Shown here piece by piece: positions 15,781-24,066 of a stretch of 44,702 nucleotides of DNA. A program made the translations under genes and the position numbers. Position 1 is the first letter of the stretch. Every line of letters begins with the position of its first letter. The stretch is taken from positions 1-44,702 of the forward strand of contig JALERU010000045.1 of NCBI GenBank assembly GCA_022764045.1. The letters run 5' to 3'. Under the pieces are notes generated by a model, which was not told the DNA's origin, did no database searches, and saw nothing but the letters and a program-made list of their open reading frames with translations. This stretch comes from Clostridiales bacterium (GTDB taxonomy: Bacteria > Bacillota > Clostridia > Oscillospirales > Oscillospiraceae).

Positions 15781-16923
15781 ATGAATTTTGAACTGAATGA
15801 ACAACAACTTTCCATCCAGAAATTAGCCCGCGACTTCACCGAGAAAAAGGTCGCTCCCAACGTCCTCGAGCGTGATGAGACCCGTGTCTATGACCTGGAC
15901 CTCTATAAAGAAATGACCCATCTGGGCTTCATCGGCCTGCCCTATGCCAAGGAATACGGCGGCCAGGGCCTGGGTTACATGGAGTACGCCCTGGCTATCG
16001 AGGAAATTTCCAAGGTGGACCCCTCCCTGTCCGTTTCCTTCTCCGTGGCCACCTCTCTGTACGGCGGCAGCCTGTACTTCTCCGAAGCCACCGATGAGCA
16101 GCTCAAACGCTTCATGACCCCCGTTATGGCCGGCGGCCACCTGGGCTCCTTCGGCCTGACCGAGCACACCGCCGGCTCCGACGTGAGCGGCATGCTCACC
16201 TTCGCCGAGCGGCAGGGCGACGAGTACATCATCAACGGCAGCAAGTGCTTCATCACCAACGGCCCCCTGTCCGACTACTTCTGCGTTTACGCCCTCACCG
16301 ACCATGAGCTGGGCCCCAAGAGCATGGCCACCTTCGTGGTGGAGCGGGAAACCCCCGGCTTCTCCATCGGCGCCCGGCACAACACCATGGGCATCCGCAG
16401 CGCCATGGTCAGCGAGCTCCACTTCGACAACGTCCACGTGCCCGTGGCCAACATGATTACCCCTCCCGGCAAGGGCTTTGCCGCAGCCATGAAGACCCTG
16501 GACGGCGGCCGGATCGGCATCGCCTCCCAGGCCCTGGGCATCGCCGAGGGCGCTTTCGAGATCGCCCGGAAGTACCTGATGGAGCGCCAGCAGTTTAAGA
16601 AGCCCCTGTACAAGAACCAGCACCTGGCCTTCCGCATGGTGGACCTGGCCAACGAGATCGAAATGGCCAAGTACATGGTCTACAAGGCAGCCTGCGACAA
16701 GGATTCCCACAAGCCCTTCTCCACCTCCGCCGCCAAGGCCAAGCTCATCGCCGCCGAGACCGCCATGCACGTGACCACCGATGCGGTCCAGATGCTGGGC
16801 GGCAACGGCTACATGAAGGAGTATCACGTGGAGCGCCTCATGCGCGACGCCAAGATCACCCAGATTTACGAGGGCACCAGCGAGATTCAGAAGATCGTTC
16901 TGTCCAAGCAGATGTTCGTGTAA
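15781..16923 (+). CDS. Acyl-CoA dehydrogenase (short-chain/butyryl-CoA type)
   Basis: A 380-residue flavoprotein of normal family length. The FAD/substrate motifs are present: FGLTEHTAGSDVSGM (about 121-135), YIINGSKCFITNG (150-162) and the C-terminal QMLGGNGYMKEYHVERLMRD, with the catalytic base Glu364 in QIYEGTSEIQ. In fermenting Clostridia such enzymes reduce crotonyl-CoA to butyryl-CoA together with electron-transfer flavoprotein. Here it stands alone, without etfBA, crt or hbd, so it may serve a different acyl-CoA or amino-acid route; bcd is therefore not assigned. Codon use is strongly C/G-ending, as in highly expressed genes. Ribosome site AAAGGAG lies ten bases before the ATG. Confidence 0.93.
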   Translation: MNFELNEQQLSIQKLARDFTEKKVAPNVLERDETRVYDLDLYKEMTHLGFIGLPYAKEYGGQGLGYMEYALAIEEISKVDPSLSVSFSVATSLYGGSLYFSEATDEQLKRFMTPVMAGGHLGSFGLTEHTAGSDVSGMLTFAERQGDEYIINGSKCFITNGPLSDYFCVYALTDHELGPKSMATFVVERETPGFSIGARHNTMGIRSAMVSELHFDNVHVPVANMITPPGKGFAAAMKTLDGGRIGIASQALGIAEGAFEIARKYLMERQQFKKPLYKNQHLAFRMVDLANEIEMAKYMVYKAACDKDSHKPFSTSAAKAKLIAAETAMHVTTDAVQMLGGNGYMKEYHVERLMRDAKITQIYEGTSEIQKIVLSKQMFV

Positions 16924-16973
16924 GTTTCCTTTGCTTTCTACATGGACGTTTTTTCATAAATGTCTCCTTTCTA

Positions 16974-17021
16974 CCCACAGCCGTCAGGTCCCTTTGGGAT
17001 CTGACGGCTGTGGGGATTTTT
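16974..17021 (+). terminator. Intrinsic terminator of the acyl-CoA dehydrogenase
   Basis: CCCACAGCCGTCAG / CTGACGGCTGTGGG perfect 14-bp stem followed by TTTTT. Confidence 0.92.
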
Positions 17022-17085
17022 GCGCAAAAAAACTCCTCCGCCCGGCCGGACAGAGGAATTTTGGATGGTTGATCGTATGATTCCG

Positions 17086-17631
17086 TTATTTCAGCGCCTC
17101 ATCATAGCCGGCCCGCTCGCCGCCAATGAACTTGGGGCGGACCCGGGCGGCCAGCAGGATGGCCTCGCCCACGTGCTTCTGCTCCAGACGCACGGGCACG
17201 GCCACATGCTTCAGGTGCATGCCGATGAGGGTGCCGCCGATGTCCAGGCCGGCGTCGGCCCGAATCTCCTCCAAGGCCACGGGATGGCGGAAGCCGTGGT
17301 AACAGGCTGTGGCAAAGGAGCCCCCCGCCTTGGGCTGGGGCACCACATTGCAAATGGAGGCGAAGGGCACCGCCTCGGCCTCCACAATAATGGCGCGGTT
17401 CAGGTGCTCGCAGCACTGGGCGGCCAGGTAGATGCCCTTGGGCGCCAAGACCTCCTGAATCCCCTCGTAAATGGCCTGGCCCAATTCCGGGCTGGAATAG
17501 CTGCCCACTTTATGGCCCGTGACCTCGCTGGTGGAGCAGCCCACCACCAGAATCTGGCCCTTTTGGAGCTTGGCCGCCTCACAGATCTGCTGGGCGGCTG
17601 CTTTCGCGTCTTCTCGAACGTTCGCTAACAT
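17086..17631 (-). CDS. UPF0340 / TIGR01440 family protein (YwlG-like)
   Basis: A 181-residue conserved cytoplasmic protein of unknown function. Recognised from ILVVGCSTSEVTGHKVGSYSS, the CCEHLNRAIIVE motif near residue 90, VVPQPKAGGSFAT and GLDIGGTLIGMHLKHVAVPVR. The fold is thought to be alpha/beta with the conserved Cys/His cluster possibly functional. The ATG at 17631 was chosen because GAGGTG lies at proper spacing from it, while an in-frame GTG two codons earlier would sit inside that ribosome site. No operon partner on this strand. Confidence 0.88.
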   Translation of the reverse strand: MLANVREDAKAAAQQICEAAKLQKGQILVVGCSTSEVTGHKVGSYSSPELGQAIYEGIQEVLAPKGIYLAAQCCEHLNRAIIVEAEAVPFASICNVVPQPKAGGSFATACYHGFRHPVALEEIRADAGLDIGGTLIGMHLKHVAVPVRLEQKHVGEAILLAARVRPKFIGGERAGYDEALK

Positions 17632-17762
17632 AATCACACCTCGATGCGGTTTGTTTTTTTCGTGGTTAAAGAAGGGGAGATTTCCCTCCCTTGTATATTA
17701 TAGCGAAAATTGACCTCTTTCATAGGGCCACCAGAGGAATTTTTTATAGGGCCAGTTTTTCC

Positions 17763-18245
17763 TCACTGGCCCCCCGACTGCTTCCACCGGCGCTGCACCT
17801 CCTTTTTCCGGTGGGCCATGCCCCAGAGGATCACCCGCATCAGCTCCGAGGCGATGAGGATGCCCCCCACGATGCCCAGGGCCACCAGGCCGGTCTCCCG
17901 CCCCTTTTGGATCACGGTGGCCATGTCGCTGCTGATGAGGGCGTTCATGGTGTAATACAGGGCCCCGCCGGGGAGGAGGGGGATGATGCCGGGAATGAGG
18001 AAAATGTTGGCCGGGGCCTTTCGCACCCGGGCCAGGGTCTCCGACCAGAGGCAGATGGCCGTGGCGGCGGCCAGGGAGCTGAAAAAGACCTCCCCGCTGC
18101 GCCAGAACACCAGCAGATACAGCAGCCAGGACAGGGCGCCCCCCAGGGTGGCCAGCAGCCAGTGCCGGGGACGCACATGGAAAAACAGGGCGAAGGCCAG
18201 GGTCCCCAGCCCGGCGCACAGCACTTGCATCACGCTCTCTCTCAT
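17763..18245 (-). CDS. Threonine/serine exporter small component (YjjB-like, DUF3815)
   Basis: A 160-residue protein with four to five hydrophobic segments and the conserved FLIPGIIPLLPGGALYYTMNALI core (about 82-105). It corresponds to the C-terminal half of ThrE; in E. coli the YjjP/YjjB pair is implicated in succinate export and in Corynebacterium ThrE exports threonine and serine. It overlaps the larger component by four bases (ATGA), implying equal production of the two parts of one transporter. Confidence 0.88.
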   Translation of the reverse strand: MRESVMQVLCAGLGTLAFALFFHVRPRHWLLATLGGALSWLLYLLVFWRSGEVFFSSLAAATAICLWSETLARVRKAPANIFLIPGIIPLLPGGALYYTMNALISSDMATVIQKGRETGLVALGIVGGILIASELMRVILWGMAHRKKEVQRRWKQSGGQ

Positions 18246-19003
18246 AAAAAGCTCCCTCCCATCATCAGGGCCGCCGCGTAGCCCACCGCAATGGCCCCAG
18301 CCATGAGCAGGGCCTCAATGAGCCGGTAGACGCCGGTGAGGATATCCGCGTAAAAGAACTCCCGCACCCCGTTGACAATGGTGAGCCCCGGGATGAAGAG
18401 CATGATATCCCCGATCATGATCCGGTCCAGGTTGATCCCAAAGCCCACCCCCACGCAGACCTGGGCCAGCAGGCCCGACAGGAAACAGGCCAGGGTGGTG
18501 TAAATGATCCGGTTCTGGTGGTGGACCCGGCGTAGCTGCTCCATCAGGTAGATGACGCCCCCGATGAAGGCGGAGGCCACCCCGTCCAGCAGCCCCCCGC
18601 CGAAAAAGACCGCGAAGGCCCCCGCCCCCAGCAGGTAGCCGATGAGCTCCCGCCAGGACCACCGGGGGCTTGGGGAGATCGACTTGGGGAGTTTCTCCAG
18701 GGGCGGCGGCGCGGCACAGATGGCCCGTGCCGCGGCGTTGAGGGTTTCCAGCCGGTCCAGGTCGGTCCCCGTCTTGTCCGGCAGGATCATGCAGGTGCTG
18801 GTGTAGTGCTCCCCTGCCGGGGTCTTCACCGTCACCGCCGCCTGGGTGGCGATGGAGTGGGCGTCCAGCACCTCCAGGCCGTAGGCCCGGAAGATCCGCG
18901 CCATGGTGTTCTCCGCCCGCCAGGCCTCGGCGCCGCACTCCATCATCTGCCGGCCGATGTCCAAGGTGTATTCCACCAGGGCCTCACACTCGATTCTGGT
19001 CAT
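18242..19003 (-). CDS. Threonine/serine exporter large component (YjjP-like, DUF1212)
   Basis: A 253-residue protein: a soluble N-terminal part (1-115; CGAEAWRAENTMARIFRAYG and ATQAAVTVKT) followed by about five membrane helices with IMIGDIMLFIPGLTIVNGVREF near 200. This is the N-terminal half of the ThrE fold, and with the overlapping downstream gene forms the full exporter. The substrate (amino acid or dicarboxylate) is not evident. GGGAGGACACCC precedes the ATG. Confidence 0.9.
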   Translation of the reverse strand: MTRIECEALVEYTLDIGRQMMECGAEAWRAENTMARIFRAYGLEVLDAHSIATQAAVTVKTPAGEHYTSTCMILPDKTGTDLDRLETLNAAARAICAAPPPLEKLPKSISPSPRWSWRELIGYLLGAGAFAVFFGGGLLDGVASAFIGGVIYLMEQLRRVHHQNRIIYTTLACFLSGLLAQVCVGVGFGINLDRIMIGDIMLFIPGLTIVNGVREFFYADILTGVYRLIEALLMAGAIAVGYAAALMMGGSFL

Positions 19004-19250
19004 TGGGTGTCCTCCCTTCTGTCACAGGTCTTCGCCGCCGCGCCTGTTGGCGGCGGCTTCGTTCAGGATGCCATATCTTACTCCAATCCGCCGAGAATTA
19101 CAAGGGGCGAAGCCCACAGAAAGGCCGGTGGAAACCCAGGGTTTTTCTATGAAAACCCTTAGACGAGGGGGAAGATCGGCAGGTAGAAGAATACTGCCCT
19201 TCAGACCACAACCGCCACACTTACCATCCACGCCTTAGACAAATCTCTCA
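19004..19250. other. Gene-free region with a trace of repeat A
   Basis: No gene seen. At about 19163-19205 a block (GAGGGGGAAGATCGGCAGGT then AGAAGAATACTGCCCTTC) matches only the right-hand tail of repeat A, suggesting a deleted copy. Confidence 0.4.
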
Positions 19251-19279
19251 TTGACGGAACCTGGAAAGTCCTTTACAAT
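19251..19279 (+). promoter_or_regulatory. Sigma-A promoter of the DUF975 gene
   Basis: TTGACG (19251-19256), 17 bases, TACAAT (19274-19279), 40 bases before the start codon. Confidence 0.85.
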
Positions 19280-19319
19280 AGAGATAGATCCTACCCCCGA
19301 CCCAACAAGGAGGATGCCT

Positions 19320-20096
19320 ATGTGGAATCATATCCAATACAAACAGACGGGAAAAGCCGTCTTTTTGGCCAACTACTGGCCCGCCGTGGGGGTCAGCGTT
19401 ATCCTGACCCTGCTGACGGGCGACTCCATCACCACACGGATTAACAACGCCCTGGAAAACCTTATCGACTTCTTCCAGGCGGTCCAGGGGCCTTGGTCCC
19501 ATCACGCGATGGAGCTGATCTACACCCTGGAGCACTACGCCAGCCTGCTGGCCCCCTACGCCATCTCCCTGGGCCTGGCAGGACTTGTGGTGAGTCTCTT
19601 GGTCGCCCTCCCCTTCGAGGTGGGCGTGAACCGCTTCTTCCTGGAGAGCTCCCCCAGCCAGAAAGCCCCCTTCTCCCGGGTGGCCTTCGGCTTCAACGCC
19701 AACTACGGCAACGTGGTCCTCACCCAGTTCCTCCTGTGGCTGTACACCCTGCTTTGGACCCTGCTCTTCATCATCCCCGGTATCATCCGCAGCCTGGGCT
19801 ACTTTGCCGCCCCCTTTATTCTGGCGGAAAACCCCAACCTGGACCACAGCCGGGTCATCCGCCTGAGCCTGGACATGACCTACGGATTTAAGTGGAATAT
19901 CTTCTATATGTCCCTGAGCTTCCTGGGCTGGCAGATCCTCAGCGTCCTGTCCCTGGGCATTCTGGGAATCTTCTACGTCAACCCCTATTACAACGCCACC
20001 AAGGCGGAGATGTATCGCTTCCTGCGGCAAAACGCCCTGGACAAGGGCCTGGCCACCGGGGAAGAGCTTCCCGGCGTGGCGCCGTCCCTGCTGTGA
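19320..20096 (+). CDS. DUF975 family membrane protein
   Basis: A 258-residue integral membrane protein with about five or six hydrophobic segments. The DUF975 hallmarks are GVNRFFLES, the loop FNANYGNVVLTQFLLWLYTLLWTLLFIIPGIIRSLGYFAAPFILAENP (about 140-188) and a C-terminal NPYYNATKAEMYRFLR. Function in the family is unknown; members are often linked to envelope stress. The start at 19320 lies six bases after AGGAGG; an in-frame ATG two codons earlier would be too close. It is followed 14 bases later by a lipoprotein gene, probably one transcript. Confidence 0.87.
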   Translation: MWNHIQYKQTGKAVFLANYWPAVGVSVILTLLTGDSITTRINNALENLIDFFQAVQGPWSHHAMELIYTLEHYASLLAPYAISLGLAGLVVSLLVALPFEVGVNRFFLESSPSQKAPFSRVAFGFNANYGNVVLTQFLLWLYTLLWTLLFIIPGIIRSLGYFAAPFILAENPNLDHSRVIRLSLDMTYGFKWNIFYMSLSFLGWQILSVLSLGILGIFYVNPYYNATKAEMYRFLRQNALDKGLATGEELPGVAPSLL

Positions 20097-20110
20097 GAAA
20101 GGAGTTTCCC

Positions 20111-20962
20111 ATGAAAAAAATCTTCCCCCTCTCTCTGCTTCTGCTGGCCTGCCTGGCCCTTGGGGCCTGCGGCAGCCAGCAGGATGCCGCCGCCCCCATG
20201 CCCACCGACGGCGGGGACGAGGCCCAGATTCAGTTGGACCCCTCCGATCCCCTGGCCAACTACCTGAACCTGAGCCAACTCCCCCAGGAAACCCTGTCCG
20301 CCTGCACCCAGGCGCTGAACCAGACCAGCGAAAATGGCGGCATCACCGCCAAGCTCCACAAGGTCATGGGCGACGCCATGACCCTCTACCTTTCCCTGGA
20401 GCTCACCTATCCCCCGGAGCTGGCGGACAAGGACCCCCGCACCTTTGGGGACTCCATCACCGAGGCCACCCTGACCACGGCCGACGGCCTGGCCACCGGT
20501 CTGAAAGAGCAGGTCCGCCAGATCGACGGAAACACCATGTCCTATCTCTTTGCCGCCAGTTTTGGCAAGGAGGCCCTCACCCCGGGGAAGGAGGTCACCC
20601 TCTCTCTGTCTGACAGCCTCTCCGGCGGCTCCGCCCACACCTTCCAGTGGACGGTGGAGACCCAGGGGGCCTTCCGCTACGCCGACCTGAAGGACGACGG
20701 CGATGCCATGGTGGGCACGGTCATCCTCTCCCCCTTCGGCCTCACTTCCGACGTATGGAAGACCGACGGCCTGGACCAGCAGGCCCTGGAAAACGGCCTG
20801 GTTCTTCTGGACCAAAGCGGCAACGCCCTCGCCCCCGACGCCGCCGGCCACGGCAGCGGCGAGGGCACCCTCCATTTGGAGTATCTCTTCTTCTCCCCCC
20901 TGGACCCCAGCGGGGTGGGAACCGTTCAGATCGGACCTTACGCCGCACAATTCAATGCCTGA
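20111..20962 (+). CDS. Lipoprotein of unknown function (paralogue 1)
   Basis: A 283-residue predicted lipoprotein: signal peptide MKKIFPLSLLLLACLALGAC with the lipobox LGAC, so it is anchored to the outer face of the membrane. The mature part appears beta-rich, with TLYLSLELTYPPELADKD, then VGTVILSPFGLTSDVW and a C-terminal SPLDPSGVGTVQIGP. The same order of motifs occurs in the lipoprotein at 28274-29179 and in the fragment at 29184-29397, so these form a family within this genome. No enzymatic motif is visible. Ribosome site AAAGGAG before the ATG. Confidence 0.82.
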   Translation: MKKIFPLSLLLLACLALGACGSQQDAAAPMPTDGGDEAQIQLDPSDPLANYLNLSQLPQETLSACTQALNQTSENGGITAKLHKVMGDAMTLYLSLELTYPPELADKDPRTFGDSITEATLTTADGLATGLKEQVRQIDGNTMSYLFAASFGKEALTPGKEVTLSLSDSLSGGSAHTFQWTVETQGAFRYADLKDDGDAMVGTVILSPFGLTSDVWKTDGLDQQALENGLVLLDQSGNALAPDAAGHGSGEGTLHLEYLFFSPLDPSGVGTVQIGPYAAQFNA

Positions 20963-20968
20963 TGGTTT

Positions 20969-21005
20969 GCCGGAGGGATTTTTCCCCTCCGGCCCTTCTT
21001 TTTTC
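20969..21005 (+). terminator. Intrinsic terminator after lipoprotein 1
   Basis: GCCGGAGGG / CCCTCCGGC stem followed by a T-rich run. Confidence 0.85.
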
Positions 21006-21066
21006 ACTGTTGCCGTTTTGATGCCCTTTTGTGGTATCCTATGAACGATGCAAGGAGGGACTGCAC

Positions 21067-21726
21067 ATGCCGAATATTTTGATCGTGGAGGACGAGCGCC
21101 CCATTGCCGACCTCATCCGCATGAGCTTGAAAACGGCGGGCTATTCCTGCGCCTGGGCCGCCGACGGCGACCAGGCCGCGGATATGGCTGCCTCCACCCC
21201 CTATGACCTGGCTCTGGTGGATGTGATGCTTCCCCACCTGGACGGCTTCGCCCTGCTGGACTATTTCCAAACCCTGGCGCTCCCCGTGATCTTCGTCACC
21301 GCCCGCTCCGCCGTGCAGGACCGGGTGAAGGGGCTCAAGCTGGGGGCCGAGGACTATATCGTCAAGCCCTTCGACGTGGCCGAGCTCCTGGCCCGGGTGG
21401 AGACGGTGCTGCGGCGGTTTCAAAAGACCCAGGAGGTCATCACCCTGGCCGGCCTGCGGGTGGACCCCAAGGCCCACCAGGTCTGGCGGGGGGAGGAGGA
21501 GATCGCCCTGACCCCCAAGGAGTATGACCTGCTTCTGCTCTTTCTCCACAACCCCAACGCCGCCCTCTACCGGGACACCATCTATGAGCGGGTGTGGGGC
21601 GGGGAGCTGGCCTATGGCAGCAAAACCGTGGACCTCCACGTCCAGCGGCTGCGGAAAAAGGTGGGCTGGGAAAAGGCCCTCCAGGCCGTGAGCAAGGTGG
21701 GCTACCGGCTGGAGGTGACGCCGTGA
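21067..21726 (+). CDS. OmpR/PhoB-family response regulator
   Basis: A 219-residue two-domain regulator. The receiver domain has the acidic pocket (VEDE, residues 7-10), phosphoacceptor Asp52 in LVDVMLPHLDG, Thr/Ser switch (FVTARS) and Lys in DYIVKPF. The winged-helix DNA-binding domain (about 125-219) ends GSKTVDLHVQRLRKKVGWEKALQAVSKVGYRLE. It is paired with the kinase whose GTG start overlaps its stop. The ATG follows AAGGAGGGACTGCAC. Target genes are probably envelope functions nearby, by analogy with VanR/PhoB-like systems. Confidence 0.95.
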   Translation: MPNILIVEDERPIADLIRMSLKTAGYSCAWAADGDQAADMAASTPYDLALVDVMLPHLDGFALLDYFQTLALPVIFVTARSAVQDRVKGLKLGAEDYIVKPFDVAELLARVETVLRRFQKTQEVITLAGLRVDPKAHQVWRGEEEIALTPKEYDLLLLFLHNPNAALYRDTIYERVWGGELAYGSKTVDLHVQRLRKKVGWEKALQAVSKVGYRLEVTP

Positions 21727-23120
21727 CGTTTCGACTGAAAACCACCCTATGCATGGTCTGCCTGCTCTCCCTGCTCTTTGGGGGCGGCGGCGGCGCCCTG
21801 ATCTCCTTTTCCTTTCAGGGGACCCTGGCCCGGGAGCAGGCCACTGCCAAGGGGTCTTACGACCTGCTTCTCTACACCCTCCAGCTCATCGACCGGGAGG
21901 ATGTTTGGGAGGACGGGCAGGATGTGGTCCAGGCCCTCCAGCAGATCTCCGCCCAGTGGTCCCCCTGGGCGGCCCTCTCCCTGGCCGACGGAGAAAAACT
22001 TCTCCTCTCCCAGGGCGCCGCCGCCGAGGGGATGCAGGACCTGGGCAAGCTGGTGGACCAGGGGCACTACGCCCAGGGCATCTTCACCCACTGGGACAAG
22101 CACTATCTCCAGCTCTCCGGCCAGGTGGAGGTCCACGGAAGGGCCCTGCTCCTCAGCGCCGCCTATGATATCACCCCCATCTATGAGACCCGCCGGCAGC
22201 AGCAGAACGCCTACGGAAAAATCTTTCTGGGCCTGCTGGCGGTGTGCGCCGGCCTGTCTTACAGCACTGCCTGGGTGCTCACCCGGCCCCTGGACAAGCT
22301 GTCCAAAACCGCTCAAAGGCTGGCCGCCGGGGACCTGTCCTGCCGGGCGGACATCCACACCCGGGACGAGCTGGGGGCTCTGGCCCGGGAGTTTGACGCC
22401 ATGGCCCAGCGCCAGGAGGAAAACTTTGCCGCCCTGAAAGCCACTATGGAGGGCCAGGACCGCTTCATCGGCAGCTTCACCCACGAGCTCAAAACCCCCA
22501 TGACCTCTATCTTAGGCTACGCCGACCTCCTCCGCCGGGGCACCCTCTCCCCCGCCGAGCAGGCCAGCGCCGCCGACTATATTTTTTCCGAGGGAAAGCG
22601 GCTGGAGCGGCTCTCCCTGAAGCTCCTGGACCTCTACCTGGCCGAGCACCAGGCCCTCCCCCTGGTCCCCGCCTCTCCGGTGGGAATCCTACAGGACCTG
22701 ACCGCCCACCTAACCCCCGGTCTGGCCGACCAGGGGATTGCCCTCTCCTGCCGGGGGGAGGAGGGCCTGTGCCTGCTGGAGCCCGATCTCTTCCGCTCCC
22801 TTCTGCTCAATCTCATCGACAACAGCCGCAAGGCCATAGAGGGGGGCGGGAACATCCTGGCCGCCGTAGCCATGACCGAGCAGGGCTGTGTCCTGACCCT
22901 TCGGGACGACGGCCGGGGGATGCCCCCGGAGGTGCTGGAGCACCTGACCGAGGCCTTTTACCGGGTGGACAAATCCCGCTCCCGGGCCCAGGGGGGCGCG
23001 GGGCTGGGGCTGGCCCTGTGCGAAAAAATCGCCACTCTGCACCAAGGGACGATCTCCTTTGAAAGCGCCCTGGGCCGGGGCACCACCGTCACCGTTCGGC
23101 TGGAAGGAGGCCGTCCATGA
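21723..23120 (+). CDS. Sensor histidine kinase
   Basis: A 465-residue membrane kinase. Two transmembrane segments (about 8-30 and 165-185) bracket an extracytoplasmic sensor of about 135 residues, followed by a HAMP domain (TRPLDKLSKTAQRLAAGDLS), HisKA with His254 in SFTHELKTP, and HATPase motifs N-box NLIDNSRKA, G1 DDGRGMP and G2 GGAGLGLAL. The GTG start at 21723 overlaps the regulator stop (GTGA) and is served by GGAGGTGACGCC. The signal is unknown. Its own stop overlaps the next gene by four bases, so all three are coupled. Confidence 0.94.
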   Translation: MTFRLKTTLCMVCLLSLLFGGGGGALISFSFQGTLAREQATAKGSYDLLLYTLQLIDREDVWEDGQDVVQALQQISAQWSPWAALSLADGEKLLLSQGAAAEGMQDLGKLVDQGHYAQGIFTHWDKHYLQLSGQVEVHGRALLLSAAYDITPIYETRRQQQNAYGKIFLGLLAVCAGLSYSTAWVLTRPLDKLSKTAQRLAAGDLSCRADIHTRDELGALAREFDAMAQRQEENFAALKATMEGQDRFIGSFTHELKTPMTSILGYADLLRRGTLSPAEQASAADYIFSEGKRLERLSLKLLDLYLAEHQALPLVPASPVGILQDLTAHLTPGLADQGIALSCRGEEGLCLLEPDLFRSLLLNLIDNSRKAIEGGGNILAAVAMTEQGCVLTLRDDGRGMPPEVLEHLTEAFYRVDKSRSRAQGGAGLGLALCEKIATLHQGTISFESALGRGTTVTVRLEGGRP

Positions 23121-24010
23121 AGCAGCTTCGTACCCTCTGCCTGGTTTTAGCCGCCTGCCTGCTGGTGGCAGTGGGCTTTTCCCTGCCCTGGGCCGTGTCT
23201 GCCTGGCAGGATAAAGACCTGGGCAGCCAGATCCAGCAGTATGAGGCCGCCCCCATTCAACTGGCCGGCCTGATGGATCACCTAAAGCTGGCCGCCCAGG
23301 ACTACAGCAGGGTCTCCCTGAACCAAGCCAGCCAACGGCTGTCGGTCTCCCAGGCCCAGCAGGCCGCCCAAAGCGCCCTGGAGGCCATGGACGAATTCCC
23401 ATTGACCTTCTTTTCCACAGACCATCTCTTTGCCCCCGATCAGTGGACCCTGACCTCCACAGTCCCTTTTTTGGCAGTGGGAAATGTCACCGTCACCACC
23501 GCCCCGGACTACAAGGTCCAGGTCGCTCCCCAGGTCTCGGTCACCCCCACGGGGGACCGAGACCTGACGGAGGTCTCAGGGGCCTCCGCCGCCATTTTCT
23601 GGACCTGTATCTTTACCCGAGGCCCCGAACAGCTGGAGCTCATCCTGGACGATGAAACCGGCAAGATGCTCTCCTTTTCCTATGAGAATCCCGCTTCGGC
23701 CGACACCATTGTCACCGGGAACACCGCCGTCTCCCCCTCCTTTTCCATGGAGGACGCCTTTCATATGATGGAATTCTGCCAGCGGTATTACAATCTCAAC
23801 GCCGAGGACTTTTCCGACCCTCTGTACCTTTCTCCCGCCGGCTATCTGCTGCCCGTGAAGGACGACCAGGGGAAGGTGTTCCACCTCTCCCTCATCTCCG
23901 CCGCCTATTACGATGACGCTTCCTCCCAGTATAGCTACACCTCCGACCGACTTCTGCTCTCCTTCAACTGTTTCTCCTATCAGGTTGATGCCGGTTTGAT
24001 GTCGAACTGA
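23117..24010 (+). CDS. Secreted/membrane-anchored partner of the two-component system, unknown
   Basis: A 297-residue protein with an N-terminal hydrophobic segment (LCLVLAACLLVAVGFSLPWAVSA) that is a signal anchor or signal peptide, then an extracellular part without a recognised domain. A conserved-looking stretch is LELILDDETGKMLSFSYENP, a PepSY-like or YycH/I-like beta motif, but this is a guess. The start ATGA overlaps the kinase stop, so it is translationally coupled to the kinase and may tune its sensor. No catalytic motifs seen. Confidence 0.75.
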   Translation: MKQLRTLCLVLAACLLVAVGFSLPWAVSAWQDKDLGSQIQQYEAAPIQLAGLMDHLKLAAQDYSRVSLNQASQRLSVSQAQQAAQSALEAMDEFPLTFFSTDHLFAPDQWTLTSTVPFLAVGNVTVTTAPDYKVQVAPQVSVTPTGDRDLTEVSGASAAIFWTCIFTRGPEQLELILDDETGKMLSFSYENPASADTIVTGNTAVSPSFSMEDAFHMMEFCQRYYNLNAEDFSDPLYLSPAGYLLPVKDDQGKVFHLSLISAAYYDDASSQYSYTSDRLLLSFNCFSYQVDAGLMSN

Positions 24011-24042
24011 GGAAACTTGGCGGCTTGTCCCTGATAGACTGA

Positions 24043-24059
24043 CCTCACAAATCGTGAGG
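24043..24059 (+). promoter_or_regulatory. Hairpin at the ribosome site of the VanY-type gene
   Basis: CCTCAC-AAATC-GTGAGG; the 3' arm overlaps the GAGGTGAG ribosome site of the carboxypeptidase gene starting at 24067, so folding could lower its translation. Confidence 0.4.
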
Positions 24060-24066
24060 TGAGTTT

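Noticed and set aside
17749-17772. GGGCCAGT/ACTGGCCC hairpin at the end of the ThrE small-component gene as a terminator
   Set aside because: No T run follows the stem on the minus strand, and the stop codon lies in the structure; kept out of the terminator list.
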